A stretch of 64,000 nt of DNA from CAUJIW01 sp963205175 (GTDB taxonomy: Bacteria > Pseudomonadota > Alphaproteobacteria > Sphingomonadales > Sphingomonadaceae). Below, piece after piece: positions 40,440 through 48,652 of this stretch. The stretch's first letter is position 1, and each line of letters opens with the position of its first letter. A program made the translations under genes and the position numbers. The notes under the pieces are model-generated. The model saw nothing but the letters and a program-made list of their open reading frames with translations. It was not told the origin of the DNA and made no database searches. The DNA lies in assembly GCA_041060555.1 (NCBI GenBank), contig JBEUDS010000013.1; one strand, given 5' to 3'.

Positions 40440-41324
40440 ATGACCAGATGTCCGCCGTTGCCCGCCCTGCTGGCGCTTGCCGCTGTCCTCGCCACCGCCC
40501 TTGGCACCGCGACGCCCGCCGTCGCGGCGGCCGCGGCGATGGAAGCCGCCAGTCCGGCCGCCCGTCGCTACGCGGCCTGTCTGGCCCAGGCGCGCACCGA
40601 CCCCGCCCAGGCGATCGCCGCCGCCAGTCGCTGGCGCGACGAGGGCGGCGGGGTGGCCGCCAAGCACTGCCTGGCGCTGGCGTTGCTGGCGCAGGGGCAG
40701 CCCAAACGGGCGGCGGCGGCGCTGGAGCAGGCGGCCCAGGACATGGAGGCCGGCCGGGGCCTGCCCGAGGGCATGGCGCGCGGCGCGGTCACGTCGGCCG
40801 ATCTCTACGGCCAGGCCGGCAACGCCGCGCTGCTGGCCGGTGATGGCGCCCGGGCCTACGAGCTGCTCAGCCGGGCGGTGACGCAGGCCGAGGCCCGCCC
40901 GGGCCTGCAGGGCGACCTGCTGATCGACCGGGCCCGCGCGGCGGCGGCGATGAGCGACTTCGCGGCGGCGACCAAGGATCTCGACCGGGCGGTGGGGCTG
41001 CTGCCGGGCCGGCCGGACGCCTGGCTGCTGCGGGCGACCGCGCGGCGCAAGACCGGCGATCTCGCCGGCGCCCGCACCGACATCGACGCGGCGGTGCAGC
41101 TGGCGCCGGACGAACCGCTGGCCTATCTCGAACGGGCGACCATCGCGGCGCTGGGGCAGGACATGGCCACCGCCCGCGCCGACTGGACCCGGGTGATCGC
41201 GCTGGCGCCCGACGGCCCGGAAGCGGCGATCGCGCGGGAGAATCTCGTCAACGCCGGCCCGGCCGAGGCAGCGGCTCCCGCCGGCGTGTCAGCGACACCG
41301 GGCGCTACCCCGCCGCAACCCTGA
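40440..41324 (+). CDS. Exported TPR-repeat protein
   Basis: The 294-residue protein has an N-terminal signal peptide (hydrophobic 'LLALAAVLATALGTATPAVA') and at least four helical tetratricopeptide-like repeats, for instance 'ALLAGDGARAYELLSRAVTQ', 'AMSDFAAATKDLDRAVGLLP' and 'ARRKTGDLAGARTDIDAAVQ'. TPR proteins mediate protein-protein contacts, here in the periplasm. It follows the hydrolase gene by 17 bp and is probably co-transcribed. The C-terminal tail is proline/alanine-rich. The specific role is unknown. Confidence 0.8.
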   Translation: MTRCPPLPALLALAAVLATALGTATPAVAAAAAMEAASPAARRYAACLAQARTDPAQAIAAASRWRDEGGGVAAKHCLALALLAQGQPKRAAAALEQAAQDMEAGRGLPEGMARGAVTSADLYGQAGNAALLAGDGARAYELLSRAVTQAEARPGLQGDLLIDRARAAAAMSDFAAATKDLDRAVGLLPGRPDAWLLRATARRKTGDLAGARTDIDAAVQLAPDEPLAYLERATIAALGQDMATARADWTRVIALAPDGPEAAIARENLVNAGPAEAAAPAGVSATPGATPPQP

Positions 41325-41327
41325 TCC

Positions 41328-41425
41328 GTCATGCGCGGGCTTGACCCGCGCATCCACGCGAACACCGCCGGCGCCGACGCGAACGCCGCCAGTCGTGGAT
41401 GGCCGGGACACGCCCGGCCATGACG
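41328..41425. repeat. REP-like intergenic palindrome
   Basis: The blocks 41328-41359 and 41394-41425 each form a small hairpin (GCGCGGG...CCCGCGC and GGCCGGG...CCCGGCC), and the outer parts CGTCATG/CATGACG and GGATG-type stretches pair with each other across the element. The wording 'CGTCATGCGCGGGCTTGACC' matches a family of intergenic repeats common in Alphaproteobacteria, from memory. It is non-coding. Confidence 0.75.
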
Positions 41426-41456
41426 TTGGTGGTGGCGCCGCAGGATATATCCTTGG

Positions 41457-41525
41457 GCTGAGCCGCGAAAGCTGTCTCCCCTCGCGGCTGAGCCGCGAAA
41501 GTTGTCTCCCCGCGGCTCAGCCGCG
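41457..41525. repeat. Short tandem repeats at the gloB 3' end
   Basis: GCTGAGCCGCGAAAG-C/T-TGTCTCCCC occurs at 41457 and 41487, and GCTCAGCCGCGAAA at 41515 forms the last codons of gloB. Perfect 15-bp palindromes CGCGGC-TNA-GCCGCG lie at 41483-41497 and 41511-41525. The units look like copies of the gloB end and may double as terminator hairpins for gloB. Confidence 0.7.
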
Positions 41526-42263
41526 AAATGAATCTTTTGCCGCGCGCCGGAGGGCGAACTCGTCAACGGTGCGGGCGGTCAGGAACGGGTTGGTCGCCTT
41601 GTCCAGTCCGAGCGGGAACGGCACCGTCGGCCGTCCCTGGTCGCGCAGGCGGACGATCTCGGCCATGCGGGCCTGTAGCGCGGCGTTGCCCTCGTCGACG
41701 GCCAGCGCGAAGCGGCCGTTGCTCTGGGTGTATTCGTGCGCGCAGTAGACCGTGGTGTCGTCGGGCAAGGCGCGGATCTTGGCCAACGAATCCCACATCT
41801 GCGCCGGCGAGCCCTCGAACAGCCGGCCGCAGCCCAGCGCGAACAGCGTGTCACCGGAGAACAGCACGCCGGCCTCGGCGAAATAATAGACCACGTGGCC
41901 GCCGGTGTGGCCCGGCACGTCCATCACCACGGCTTCCGATTTGCCGATGCGGACGCGGTCTCCTTCCCCGACCGCCCGGTCGAGGCCGGGAATCCTGTCG
42001 CCTTCCGCGCGCGGGCCAATGATCTGGCAGCCGGTTGCATCCTTGATCGCCTGGTTGCCGCCCACATGGTCGGGGTGCCAGTGGGTGTTCAGGATATGGG
42101 TAATGCGCCAGCCGCGACGATTGGCCTCCTCCAGCACCGGTACCGAGACGGCCGGGTCGATGACCGCGCAGGCGCCGCTGGCGGCATCGTGGGCGAGATA
42201 GACATAGTTGTCATCCAGCACCGGAAGCTGGGCGATGGTGAGCGTTGCCGTGGCGGTACTCAT
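41517..42263 (-). CDS. gloB: Hydroxyacylglutathione hydrolase (glyoxalase II)
   Basis: GloB splits S-lactoylglutathione to lactate and glutathione, the second step of methylglyoxal detoxification. The 248-residue metallo-beta-lactamase-fold protein shows the metal site 'THWHPDHVGG', 'PGHTGGHVVYYF' and 'FSGDTLFALGCGRLFEG', plus the glyoxalase II C-terminus with 'YCAHEYTQSN'. Length is typical. A GAGG site precedes ATG 42263. A glyoxalase I gene lies 103 bp upstream on the same strand, completing the pathway. The extreme C-terminus lies in a repeat array and may have been altered by duplication. Confidence 0.94.
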   Translation of the reverse strand: MSTATATLTIAQLPVLDDNYVYLAHDAASGACAVIDPAVSVPVLEEANRRGWRITHILNTHWHPDHVGGNQAIKDATGCQIIGPRAEGDRIPGLDRAVGEGDRVRIGKSEAVVMDVPGHTGGHVVYYFAEAGVLFSGDTLFALGCGRLFEGSPAQMWDSLAKIRALPDDTTVYCAHEYTQSNGRFALAVDEGNAALQARMAEIVRLRDQGRPTVPFPLGLDKATNPFLTARTVDEFALRRAAKDSFRG

Positions 42264-42366
42264 GGGTCATCCTCATGCGGCTGCCGAAGACGAGGAACGT
42301 GGCCACCCGTTTGCCGGGGGGTGAACCATCAATGTTATGCCCGCGCGACCGGAAGTCCAGCCGGCG

Positions 42367-42786
42367 TTACCAGCTGCCGGTATTGGGCATTGATGCCCAC
42401 GGCTCGGCCGGCGGCAGCGCCTTGCCCGCCTGCAGCAGTTCCACCGAGATGCCGTCGGGCGAACGCACGAACGCCATGTGGCCATCACGCGGCGGCCGGT
42501 TGATGGTGACGCCGCCGTCCATCAGCCGCTGGCAGGCGGCGTAGATGTCGTCCACCTCATAGGCCAGGTGGCCGAAGTTGCGGCCGCCGTCATAGCCCTG
42601 CTGGTCCCAGTTGTAGGTCAGCTCCACCTGCGCCAGCTCGTTGCCGGGGGCGGCGAGGAAGATCAGGGTGAAGCGGCCGGCCTCGTTTTCCATCCGCCGC
42701 AGTTCGCGCAGGCCCAGCAGGTCGCAGTAGAAGCGCAGCGAGGCATCGACGTCCGACACGCGGACCATGGTGTGCAGGTATCTCAT
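42367..42786 (-). CDS. gloA: Lactoylglutathione lyase-like VOC protein (glyoxalase I)
   Basis: The 139-residue vicinal-oxygen-chelate protein begins 'MRYLHTMVRVSDVDASLRFY' and contains 'LGLRELRRMENEAGRFTLIF' and 'GHLAYEVDDIYAACQRLM'. These are the two beta-alpha modules of glyoxalase I, which isomerises the methylglyoxal-glutathione adduct. Metal ligands are expected at His5, a glutamate in 'QVELTYNWD', His in 'FGHLAY' and a glutamate in 'ISVELLQ'. Its start overlaps the stop of the upstream thioesterase gene (ATGA), so the two are coupled. Confidence 0.85.
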   Translation of the reverse strand: MRYLHTMVRVSDVDASLRFYCDLLGLRELRRMENEAGRFTLIFLAAPGNELAQVELTYNWDQQGYDGGRNFGHLAYEVDDIYAACQRLMDGGVTINRPPRDGHMAFVRSPDGISVELLQAGKALPPAEPWASMPNTGSW

Positions 42787-43232
42787 GCGGAAAACTCCAT
42801 CTGGCGCAGGGTACGGCCCTCGAACTGCTCGATGCGGGCGACCACCCAGTCGGGAATCGGCTGTGAGGTGCTGTAGTCGGGGCTGACATGGACGTGGATC
42901 ATCTCGCCGCTCGCCCGCAGGTCTTCTCCGCCGGGGCCGTGAATCTCGTAGGTGGTGTGGATGCTCGAACGGCCGATGCGGCTGGTGCGCATGCAGATGG
43001 CGATCACTTCGTCGAAGACGATCGATCTCTTGTACTCGACCACCGCCTTGACCACCTGGAAGTCGACCATGTCCGGGCCGGGCAGGGTATGGATGCCCAT
43101 CTCGCGCCAGTATTCGGTGAGCCCGATGTCGACATAGTCAAGATAGCGGGCGTTGAAGACCACCGCCTGGGCGTCGATCTCGGCGTAACGCACCCGCTTG
43201 TCGTAGGAGAACCTGAAATCGCCCCGTGCCAC
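42783..43232 (-). CDS. Acyl-CoA thioesterase, YbgC/4HBT type
   Basis: The 149-residue hotdog-fold enzyme has the family pattern 'VRYAEIDAQAVVFNARYLDY', in which the Asp after 'AEI' is the catalytic aspartate of 4-hydroxybenzoyl-CoA-type thioesterases. 'YKRSIVFDEVIAICMRTSRI' is the next conserved strand. The start is GTG 43232 with AAGGAG upstream. It is the first gene of a coupled pair with gloA. The substrate may be a short or aromatic acyl-CoA and is not determined. It is distinct from the YciA-type enzyme at 32860-33252. Confidence 0.87.
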   Translation of the reverse strand: MARGDFRFSYDKRVRYAEIDAQAVVFNARYLDYVDIGLTEYWREMGIHTLPGPDMVDFQVVKAVVEYKRSIVFDEVIAICMRTSRIGRSSIHTTYEIHGPGGEDLRASGEMIHVHVSPDYSTSQPIPDWVVARIEQFEGRTLRQMEFSA

Positions 43233-43429
43233 GCTGGCTCCTTTCCGGCGTCACTTGCTGTATGTCCGGCGAACGACCCGCTCGTTGACGGAAAATGATC
43301 CGCACGCCGACAGGCAGGTCTAGCCATGGCGGGGATGACTGGAAAGAGGCAACAGAGCACTGCTGCGTCGTCACCGTCGCGACAATCGCCTTGACGGCGG
43401 GCGGCGTGCTTGGCGGCGGGGCGCACGGA

Positions 43430-45220
43430 CTAACCGTAGAGCTGTTCCAGCCGGGTACCGTAGGCGCGCTTGATGACATGGCGGCGGATCTTCAGCGTCG
43501 GCGTCATCTGCTCGTTCTCGACAGAGAAGGGCGCATCGGCGATCGCGATGCGCCGGACCCGCTCGATCACCGACAGCCGGGCGTTGACCCGGTCGACCGC
43601 CGCCGCCAGCGCCCGCTTGAAATCCGTATCCGCATGCAGGGCCTGCAGGTCGCTCGTCTTGCCATGGGCAGGAGCCCAGTCACGCGCCCAGTCGGGGTCG
43701 GGCACCACCAGACCGACGAGATGCGGGCGCTTGTCGCCATACACCATCGCCTGCAGGATTTCCGGCTCCAGCGTCAGCATCCCCTCGACCCGCTGCGGCG
43801 AGACATTGTCGCCCTTGTCGTTGACAATGATGTCCTTCTTGCGGTCGGTGATCACGATGTGGCCGGCCTCGTCTATATGGCCGATATCGCCGGTATGCAG
43901 CCAGCCATCCACCAGCACCCGCGCGGTCTCCTCGGGGTTCTGCCAGTAGCCCTGGGTGACCAGCTCGCCGCGTACCAGGATTTCGCCATCCTCGGCGATC
44001 CTGACCTCGACCCCGGTCATCGGCGGGCCGACGCTGTGCATCCGCACCCCCCGCGACGGCCGGTTGCAGGAGATGATCGGCGCGGCCTCGGTCTGGCCAT
44101 AGCCTTGCAGCAGCGGCAGTCCGATGGCGAAGAAAAAGATGCCGACATCGGGCGTCAGCGGCGCGCCGCCGGACACCATCGCTTTCAGCCGGCCGCCGAA
44201 GCGGGCCTGGGCGCGCTTGCGGATGGTGCGGTCAAGCAGCCGGTCAAGCCAGCCCTCCCACCAGGCCAGCGGCTCGCCGGCGTAGCGTCGGGCGCCCAGT
44301 CGCAGGGCCTGGTCAAGCAGCAGCGCCGGCAGCCGCCCCTGCTTCTCGATCGCCTTGGAGATGCGGGTGCGCAGCACCTCGAACAGGCGGGGCACCACCA
44401 CCATGATGGTCGGCCGGGCTTCCTCGATGTTGGCGGCGAGTTTTTCGAGACCCTCCGCATAGTAGATCTCGGCCCCCAGCGACATCGGCAGGAACTGGCC
44501 GCCGGTGTGCTCATAGGCGTGGCTGAGCGGCAGGAAGGAGAGGAACACGTCGTCGCTGGGCGGAAAGTCCTCGCGGACGATGGCGCCGGCTCCCGCGACA
44601 TTGTGCAGGATGGCGCCGTGATGCTGCATCACCCCGCGCGGCGCGCCGCCGGTGCCGGAGGTATAGATCAGGCAGGCGATATCGGTGCGCTGGAAGGTGG
44701 CCCAGCCGCGCGCTTCCTCGACGCTGGTGGCGCTGGCGGCCAGCAGGGAGTCGAGGTCATGAATCTGGGCGACCGAGGCCTGGCCGATGCGCAGCGGCTC
44801 CATGCCGATCACCATCCGGCAGGTGGCGGTCTGGTACACCGCCGGCAGCAGGGTTTTGGCGAGCTTCGGGCCGGAGACGAAGGCGGCGACGGCACCCGAG
44901 TTCTCCAGGATGTGCAGGTGGTCGCGCTCGGTATTGGTGGTGTAGGCCGGCACGGTCACGGCGCCGGCGGCCATGATCGCCATGTCGGCGATCAGCCATT
45001 CCGGCCGGTTTTCGGAAACGATCACCACCCGGTCGCCGGGACGGATGCCCAGCGTTTTCAGGGCGCCGGCCAGCTTCGCCACCCGCCGGGCGGTCTCCGC
45101 CCAGCTGATCGGCTGCCACGCTTCGTCCTGCTTCGACCACAGGAACGGCCGCTCGCCCTTCGTCGCCGCCTGGTCGAACAGCATCTCGACCAGGTTGTTC
45201 CACTTGTCCGGTGTCTTCAC
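43430..45220 (-). CDS. Long-chain acyl-CoA synthetase (AMP-binding)
   Basis: The 596-residue adenylate-forming enzyme activates fatty acids to acyl-CoA through an acyl-AMP. The P-loop reads 'YTSGTGGAPRGV' (TTG is more usual than TGG), followed by 'LSHAYEHTGGQ', 'GYGQTEAAP' and 'DGWLHTGDIGHIDEAGHIVI', with the C-terminal lysine region 'QMTPTLKIRRHVI'. The start is GTG 45220, with GGGAGAGG upstream; a much longer open frame is spurious. The FadD15-like form is membrane-associated and usually long-chain specific. It lies alone between a thioesterase operon and ggt. Confidence 0.9.
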   Translation of the reverse strand: MKTPDKWNNLVEMLFDQAATKGERPFLWSKQDEAWQPISWAETARRVAKLAGALKTLGIRPGDRVVIVSENRPEWLIADMAIMAAGAVTVPAYTTNTERDHLHILENSGAVAAFVSGPKLAKTLLPAVYQTATCRMVIGMEPLRIGQASVAQIHDLDSLLAASATSVEEARGWATFQRTDIACLIYTSGTGGAPRGVMQHHGAILHNVAGAGAIVREDFPPSDDVFLSFLPLSHAYEHTGGQFLPMSLGAEIYYAEGLEKLAANIEEARPTIMVVVPRLFEVLRTRISKAIEKQGRLPALLLDQALRLGARRYAGEPLAWWEGWLDRLLDRTIRKRAQARFGGRLKAMVSGGAPLTPDVGIFFFAIGLPLLQGYGQTEAAPIISCNRPSRGVRMHSVGPPMTGVEVRIAEDGEILVRGELVTQGYWQNPEETARVLVDGWLHTGDIGHIDEAGHIVITDRKKDIIVNDKGDNVSPQRVEGMLTLEPEILQAMVYGDKRPHLVGLVVPDPDWARDWAPAHGKTSDLQALHADTDFKRALAAAVDRVNARLSVIERVRRIAIADAPFSVENEQMTPTLKIRRHVIKRAYGTRLEQLYG

Positions 45221-45310
45221 GCCCGAACCTCTCCCAGGGACATCCTTATGATTACGTCTAATAAGGGCATCATTGTCATGAAAGAGCAACAGGTCTGCGC
45301 GGGGGGCGTC

Positions 45311-45349
45311 GCCTTCAGTCGCCGCTGATCTTGCCTTCAGTCGCCGCTG
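45311..45349. repeat. Direct repeat duplicating the ggt end
   Basis: GCCTTCAGTCGCCGCTG occurs at 45311-45327 and 45333-45349. The second copy contains the ggt stop codon (TCA on this strand) and last three codons. The first lies just downstream of the gene. It looks like a 22-bp slippage duplication. Confidence 0.8.
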
Positions 45350-47106
45350 GCGATGCCTTCCCGGCGCGGATCGACGCCGCCGAGGTAGTGCGCCGCGCCA
45401 TCGGCGTCGTGGACGACCTGTATGCCGGTCAGGCCGGAGATGTTGGCCCGCGTCACCACCGTGTGGCCCATGGCCTCCAGCGCCGGGGTCAGTGCCTCCA
45501 GTGGGGTGCCGGCCTCCACCTCGATGCGCGGATTGTCGCCGTGCAGGTTGGGCAGGCTGATGGCCTGCTGCACGTCGAGCCCCCAGTCGAGCACGCCGAC
45601 GACGGTTTTCAGCACATGGCCGATGATGCGGCTGCCGCCGGCCGAGCCCAGCGCCAGCACCAGCCGGCCCTGGTCGTCGAACACCAGCGTCGGCGACATC
45701 GAGCTGAGCGGCCGCTTGCCGGCCTCGGCGCGGTTGATGACGGGGGTGCCATTGGCTTCGGGGCGCATGGCGAAGTCGGTCAACTCGTTGTTGAGCAGAT
45801 AGCCGTCGACCATGATGAAGCTGCCGAAACCGGACTGGATGGAGCCGGTGAAGGTGGCGGCGTTGCCGGCCTTGTCCACAACTGCCCAGTGGCTGGTCGA
45901 GGGCAGGTCGGCGCTCCGGCCCGGTGCCCATGCGCTTTGCACCAGCCCCGGTGGCGTGCCGGCGGTCGCTGGCGGTCCGGCCTTGTCGGGGTCGATCAGC
46001 CGGCCGCGCCCCCGCAGGTAGCCGGGGTCGGTGAGGCCGGCCACCGGCACCTCGGCGAACGCCGGATCGGCGAGGTACATCTCGCGGTCGGCGAAGGCCA
46101 GCGCGGTCGCCTCGGCGATCAGGTGGACGGCCTGGGGTGACGTCGGTCCCAGCGCCTTGAGATCGAAGCGCTCCAGCATCTTCAGCTCACCCAGCAGGGT
46201 GGTGGCGCCGGACGATGGCGGCCCCATGCTGCACACCGTGTAGACGCGGTAGCCGCCGCACACCGCCGGTCGCTCGATGGCGCGGTAGCCGGCGAAGTCG
46301 GCGGCCGTCACCGGCACCGGCGACAGCGGTGCGGTGCTGATGGCGGTGGCGGCGCGGGCGGCGGCGGGGCCGACATAATAAGCGTCCGCGCCACCGGTGG
46401 CGATCTCGCGCAGCAGCTGGGCAAGCTCGGGGTTCCTGAGCACCGTGCCTACCGGCTTGGGCGTGCCGTCGGCCTGATAGTAATGACTGTGCATCGCCGG
46501 GAACTGGCGGGCGATGTCACGGGCGCTGGTCAAGGCTGCGTTGAGGCGTGGCGAGATGGCGAAGCCGTCGGTGGCGATGCGGATCGCCGGTTGGAACAGC
46601 CGCACCCACGCCAGCTTGCCGTGGCGGCGGTGGGCCATCTCCATCATCCGCAACATGCCGGGCACGCCCACCGTATGGCCGCCGACATAGCCTTGCGGGA
46701 ACGGGCGCTGCTTGCCGTCGGCGTCCAAGAACAGCGCCGGCGTCGCCGAGGCCGGCGCTGTCTCGCGGCCGTCGAAGCTGGTGATCTCACGGCTGGCGGC
46801 GTCGAAGGTGAGCAGGAAGCCGCCACCGCCAATGCCCTGCGACTGCGGTTCGACGATGCCCAGCACGAGTTGCATGGCGATGGCGGCATCCACCGCCGAA
46901 CCGCCGGCGTCGATGATCTCCCGACCGGCGGCGGTGGCGATAGGGTTGGCCGAGACCACCATCGACGTGCGGCCCGGCACCGCCGCCTTCGGCGCGTCGC
47001 GGCTGACCTGGGCCTCGTAGGCGACCTGGGCCCGCGCGGGGGGGGCGGCCAGCGCCAGCATGGCGAGCGCCGCCGTCCTCACCCAATCAAGCCGCCGTCC
47101 CTGCAT
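45337..47106 (-). CDS. ggt: Gamma-glutamyltransferase
   Basis: GGT is a periplasmic Ntn-hydrolase that cleaves gamma-glutamyl bonds, chiefly in glutathione. The 589-residue precursor has a signal peptide ('WVRTAALAMLALAAPPARAQ') and self-cleaves before Thr404 in 'TSHWAVVDKAGNA' to give the large and small subunits. Other conserved blocks are 'GGSAVDAAIAMQLVLGIVEP', 'GIGGGGFLL' and 'GSAGGSRII'. ATG 47106 has a GGAG site; a GTG four codons upstream is the alternative. It is divergent from the flavoprotein gene. Confidence 0.94.
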   Translation of the reverse strand: MQGRRLDWVRTAALAMLALAAPPARAQVAYEAQVSRDAPKAAVPGRTSMVVSANPIATAAGREIIDAGGSAVDAAIAMQLVLGIVEPQSQGIGGGGFLLTFDAASREITSFDGRETAPASATPALFLDADGKQRPFPQGYVGGHTVGVPGMLRMMEMAHRRHGKLAWVRLFQPAIRIATDGFAISPRLNAALTSARDIARQFPAMHSHYYQADGTPKPVGTVLRNPELAQLLREIATGGADAYYVGPAAARAATAISTAPLSPVPVTAADFAGYRAIERPAVCGGYRVYTVCSMGPPSSGATTLLGELKMLERFDLKALGPTSPQAVHLIAEATALAFADREMYLADPAFAEVPVAGLTDPGYLRGRGRLIDPDKAGPPATAGTPPGLVQSAWAPGRSADLPSTSHWAVVDKAGNAATFTGSIQSGFGSFIMVDGYLLNNELTDFAMRPEANGTPVINRAEAGKRPLSSMSPTLVFDDQGRLVLALGSAGGSRIIGHVLKTVVGVLDWGLDVQQAISLPNLHGDNPRIEVEAGTPLEALTPALEAMGHTVVTRANISGLTGIQVVHDADGAAHYLGGVDPRREGIASGD

Positions 47107-47278
47107 GCCCAACTCCACTGCTCAACACCTGTCCCGGCCGTGACCAGCCGTGGCGGCGAGTTTAGGGCGCTTTGCCGGCCTGTCCAGCAAGGGCCTTGTC
47201 GCCTGTCCCCTAAGGCGCGCGGTGCCGAGCACGCACGGTGCGTTTCCCCTGACGGCGGACTTGGGCTAGGGAGGCGCC

Positions 47279-48550
47279 ATGGATACCCTGCCAACCGCCG
47301 CGACAACCCCCGCCCCGCCCGCCGGCGGCGATGCCCGCTGGGTCGCCGTCGTCGGCGGTGGCCCGGCCGGGCTGATGGCCGCCGAGACACTGGCGCGCGC
47401 CGGCCTGGTGGTCCGGCTGTACGAGCGCATGCCCTCATTGGGCCGGCGACTCCTGATGGCCGGGCGCGGCGGTCTCAACCTCACCCACAGCGAGCCGCTG
47501 CCGGCCTTTCTCGCCCGCTACGGCCCGGCGGCCGGCCCGGTGGCGGCGGCGGTCGAGGCTTTCCCGCCCGCCGATCTCGTCGCCTGGTGCGAGGGGCTGG
47601 GCCAGCCGACTTTCGTCGGCTCCAGCGGCCGGGTGTTCCCCCGCGCCCTCAAGGCCTCGCCGCTGCTGCGGGCCTGGATCGCCCGGCTGCAGGCCCTGGG
47701 GGTGGCGATCAATCTCCGCCACGACTGGCGCGGCTGGGACGAGGGGGGGCGTCTGCTGGTGGCCGGCCCCGACGGCGCGGTGGCGACGCTGGAACCGGCG
47801 GCGACCATCCTGGCGCTGGGTGGGGCGAGCTGGCCCCGGCTTGGCGCCAATGGCGACTGGGTGGCCCCGCTCGCCGCCGCCGGCATGGCGGTGACGCCGC
47901 TCCGACCCGCCAACTGCGGCTTTGTCGTCGGCTGGACACGTGACTTCGCCGCGCGCTTCCAGGGCCAGCCCCTCAAGACCATCGCGCTGACACTGGGCGC
48001 GCGCACCGTAAGAGGCGAGGCGGTGGTGACCGCCACCGGTATCGAGGGGGGCGCGGTCTATGCCCTGTCGGCCCCGCTCCGGGACACCATCGCCACTGAG
48101 GGGCGGGCGTGTGTCGCGATCGACCTCAAGCCGGACCAGCCGCTGGACGCGCTGGCGGCGAAGCTCGCCAAGGCGCTGGCCCGCCCTGGAGCCTCGCTGG
48201 CGACGGTGCTGCGCAAGGCAGCGGGCCTGTCGCCGCTGGCGGTCAACCTGCTGCGTGAGGCCCATGGCGTGGCGTTGCCACGCGAGGCAGGCGCGCTGGC
48301 GGCGCTGGTGAAGGCGGTGCCGCTGACGCTGCTCGCGGCGCAACCGATCGCGCGGGCGATCTCCACCGCCGGCGGGGTGAATCTTGGGGCGCTCGATGGA
48401 AGCCTGATGGTTCGTGATCGCCCGGGTTTGTTCCTGTCTGGTGAAATGCTGGATTGGGAAGCGCCGACGGGCGGTTATCTGCTGCAAGCTTCGTTCGCCA
48501 CTGGCCGGGCGGCGGCGCGGGGCGTGAGCGCGTGGCTGGCGTCGCGCTGA
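47279..48550 (+). CDS. TIGR03862-type flavoprotein (HI0933/BaiN-like)
   Basis: The 423-residue protein opens with an FAD-binding dinucleotide fold ('WVAVVGGGPAGLMAAETLAR') and the family hallmark 'RRLLMAGRGGLNLTHSEPLP'. It continues with 'EPAATILALGGASWPRLGAN' and ends 'LSGEMLDWEAPTGGYLLQAS', the C-terminal FAD motif. These HI0933-type flavoproteins, including the TIGR03862 subgroup, are conserved but mostly uncharacterised reductases; BaiN in gut bacteria is one relative. An AGGGAGG site precedes the ATG. It is divergent from ggt. The substrate is unknown. Confidence 0.9.
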   Translation: MDTLPTAATTPAPPAGGDARWVAVVGGGPAGLMAAETLARAGLVVRLYERMPSLGRRLLMAGRGGLNLTHSEPLPAFLARYGPAAGPVAAAVEAFPPADLVAWCEGLGQPTFVGSSGRVFPRALKASPLLRAWIARLQALGVAINLRHDWRGWDEGGRLLVAGPDGAVATLEPAATILALGGASWPRLGANGDWVAPLAAAGMAVTPLRPANCGFVVGWTRDFAARFQGQPLKTIALTLGARTVRGEAVVTATGIEGGAVYALSAPLRDTIATEGRACVAIDLKPDQPLDALAAKLAKALARPGASLATVLRKAAGLSPLAVNLLREAHGVALPREAGALAALVKAVPLTLLAAQPIARAISTAGGVNLGALDGSLMVRDRPGLFLSGEMLDWEAPTGGYLLQASFATGRAAARGVSAWLASR

Positions 48551-48652
48551 AATAATCTTGCGTCGATCCCCGCACGCGTTAGCCTGCCGCCATTCAGGCC
48601 GGGGGCGCGTGTCTGCGCCGGGGGTACGGCCGTGCAACAAGGAGGGTTCATC

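Noticed and set aside
43295..45328. A 677-residue plus-strand open frame over the acyl-CoA synthetase
   Set aside because: It is the antisense of a clearly recognised AMP-binding enzyme and has no domain or ribosome-binding support.
45221..45931. N-terminal extension of the acyl-CoA synthetase (833 residues)
   Set aside because: The extra part lies antisense within ggt; GTG 45220 has a good ribosome-binding site and family-like length.
45337..47106. GGT catalytic threonine missing (TSH rather than TTH)
   Set aside because: The nucleophile is the first threonine, which is present at 404; only the following residue differs.
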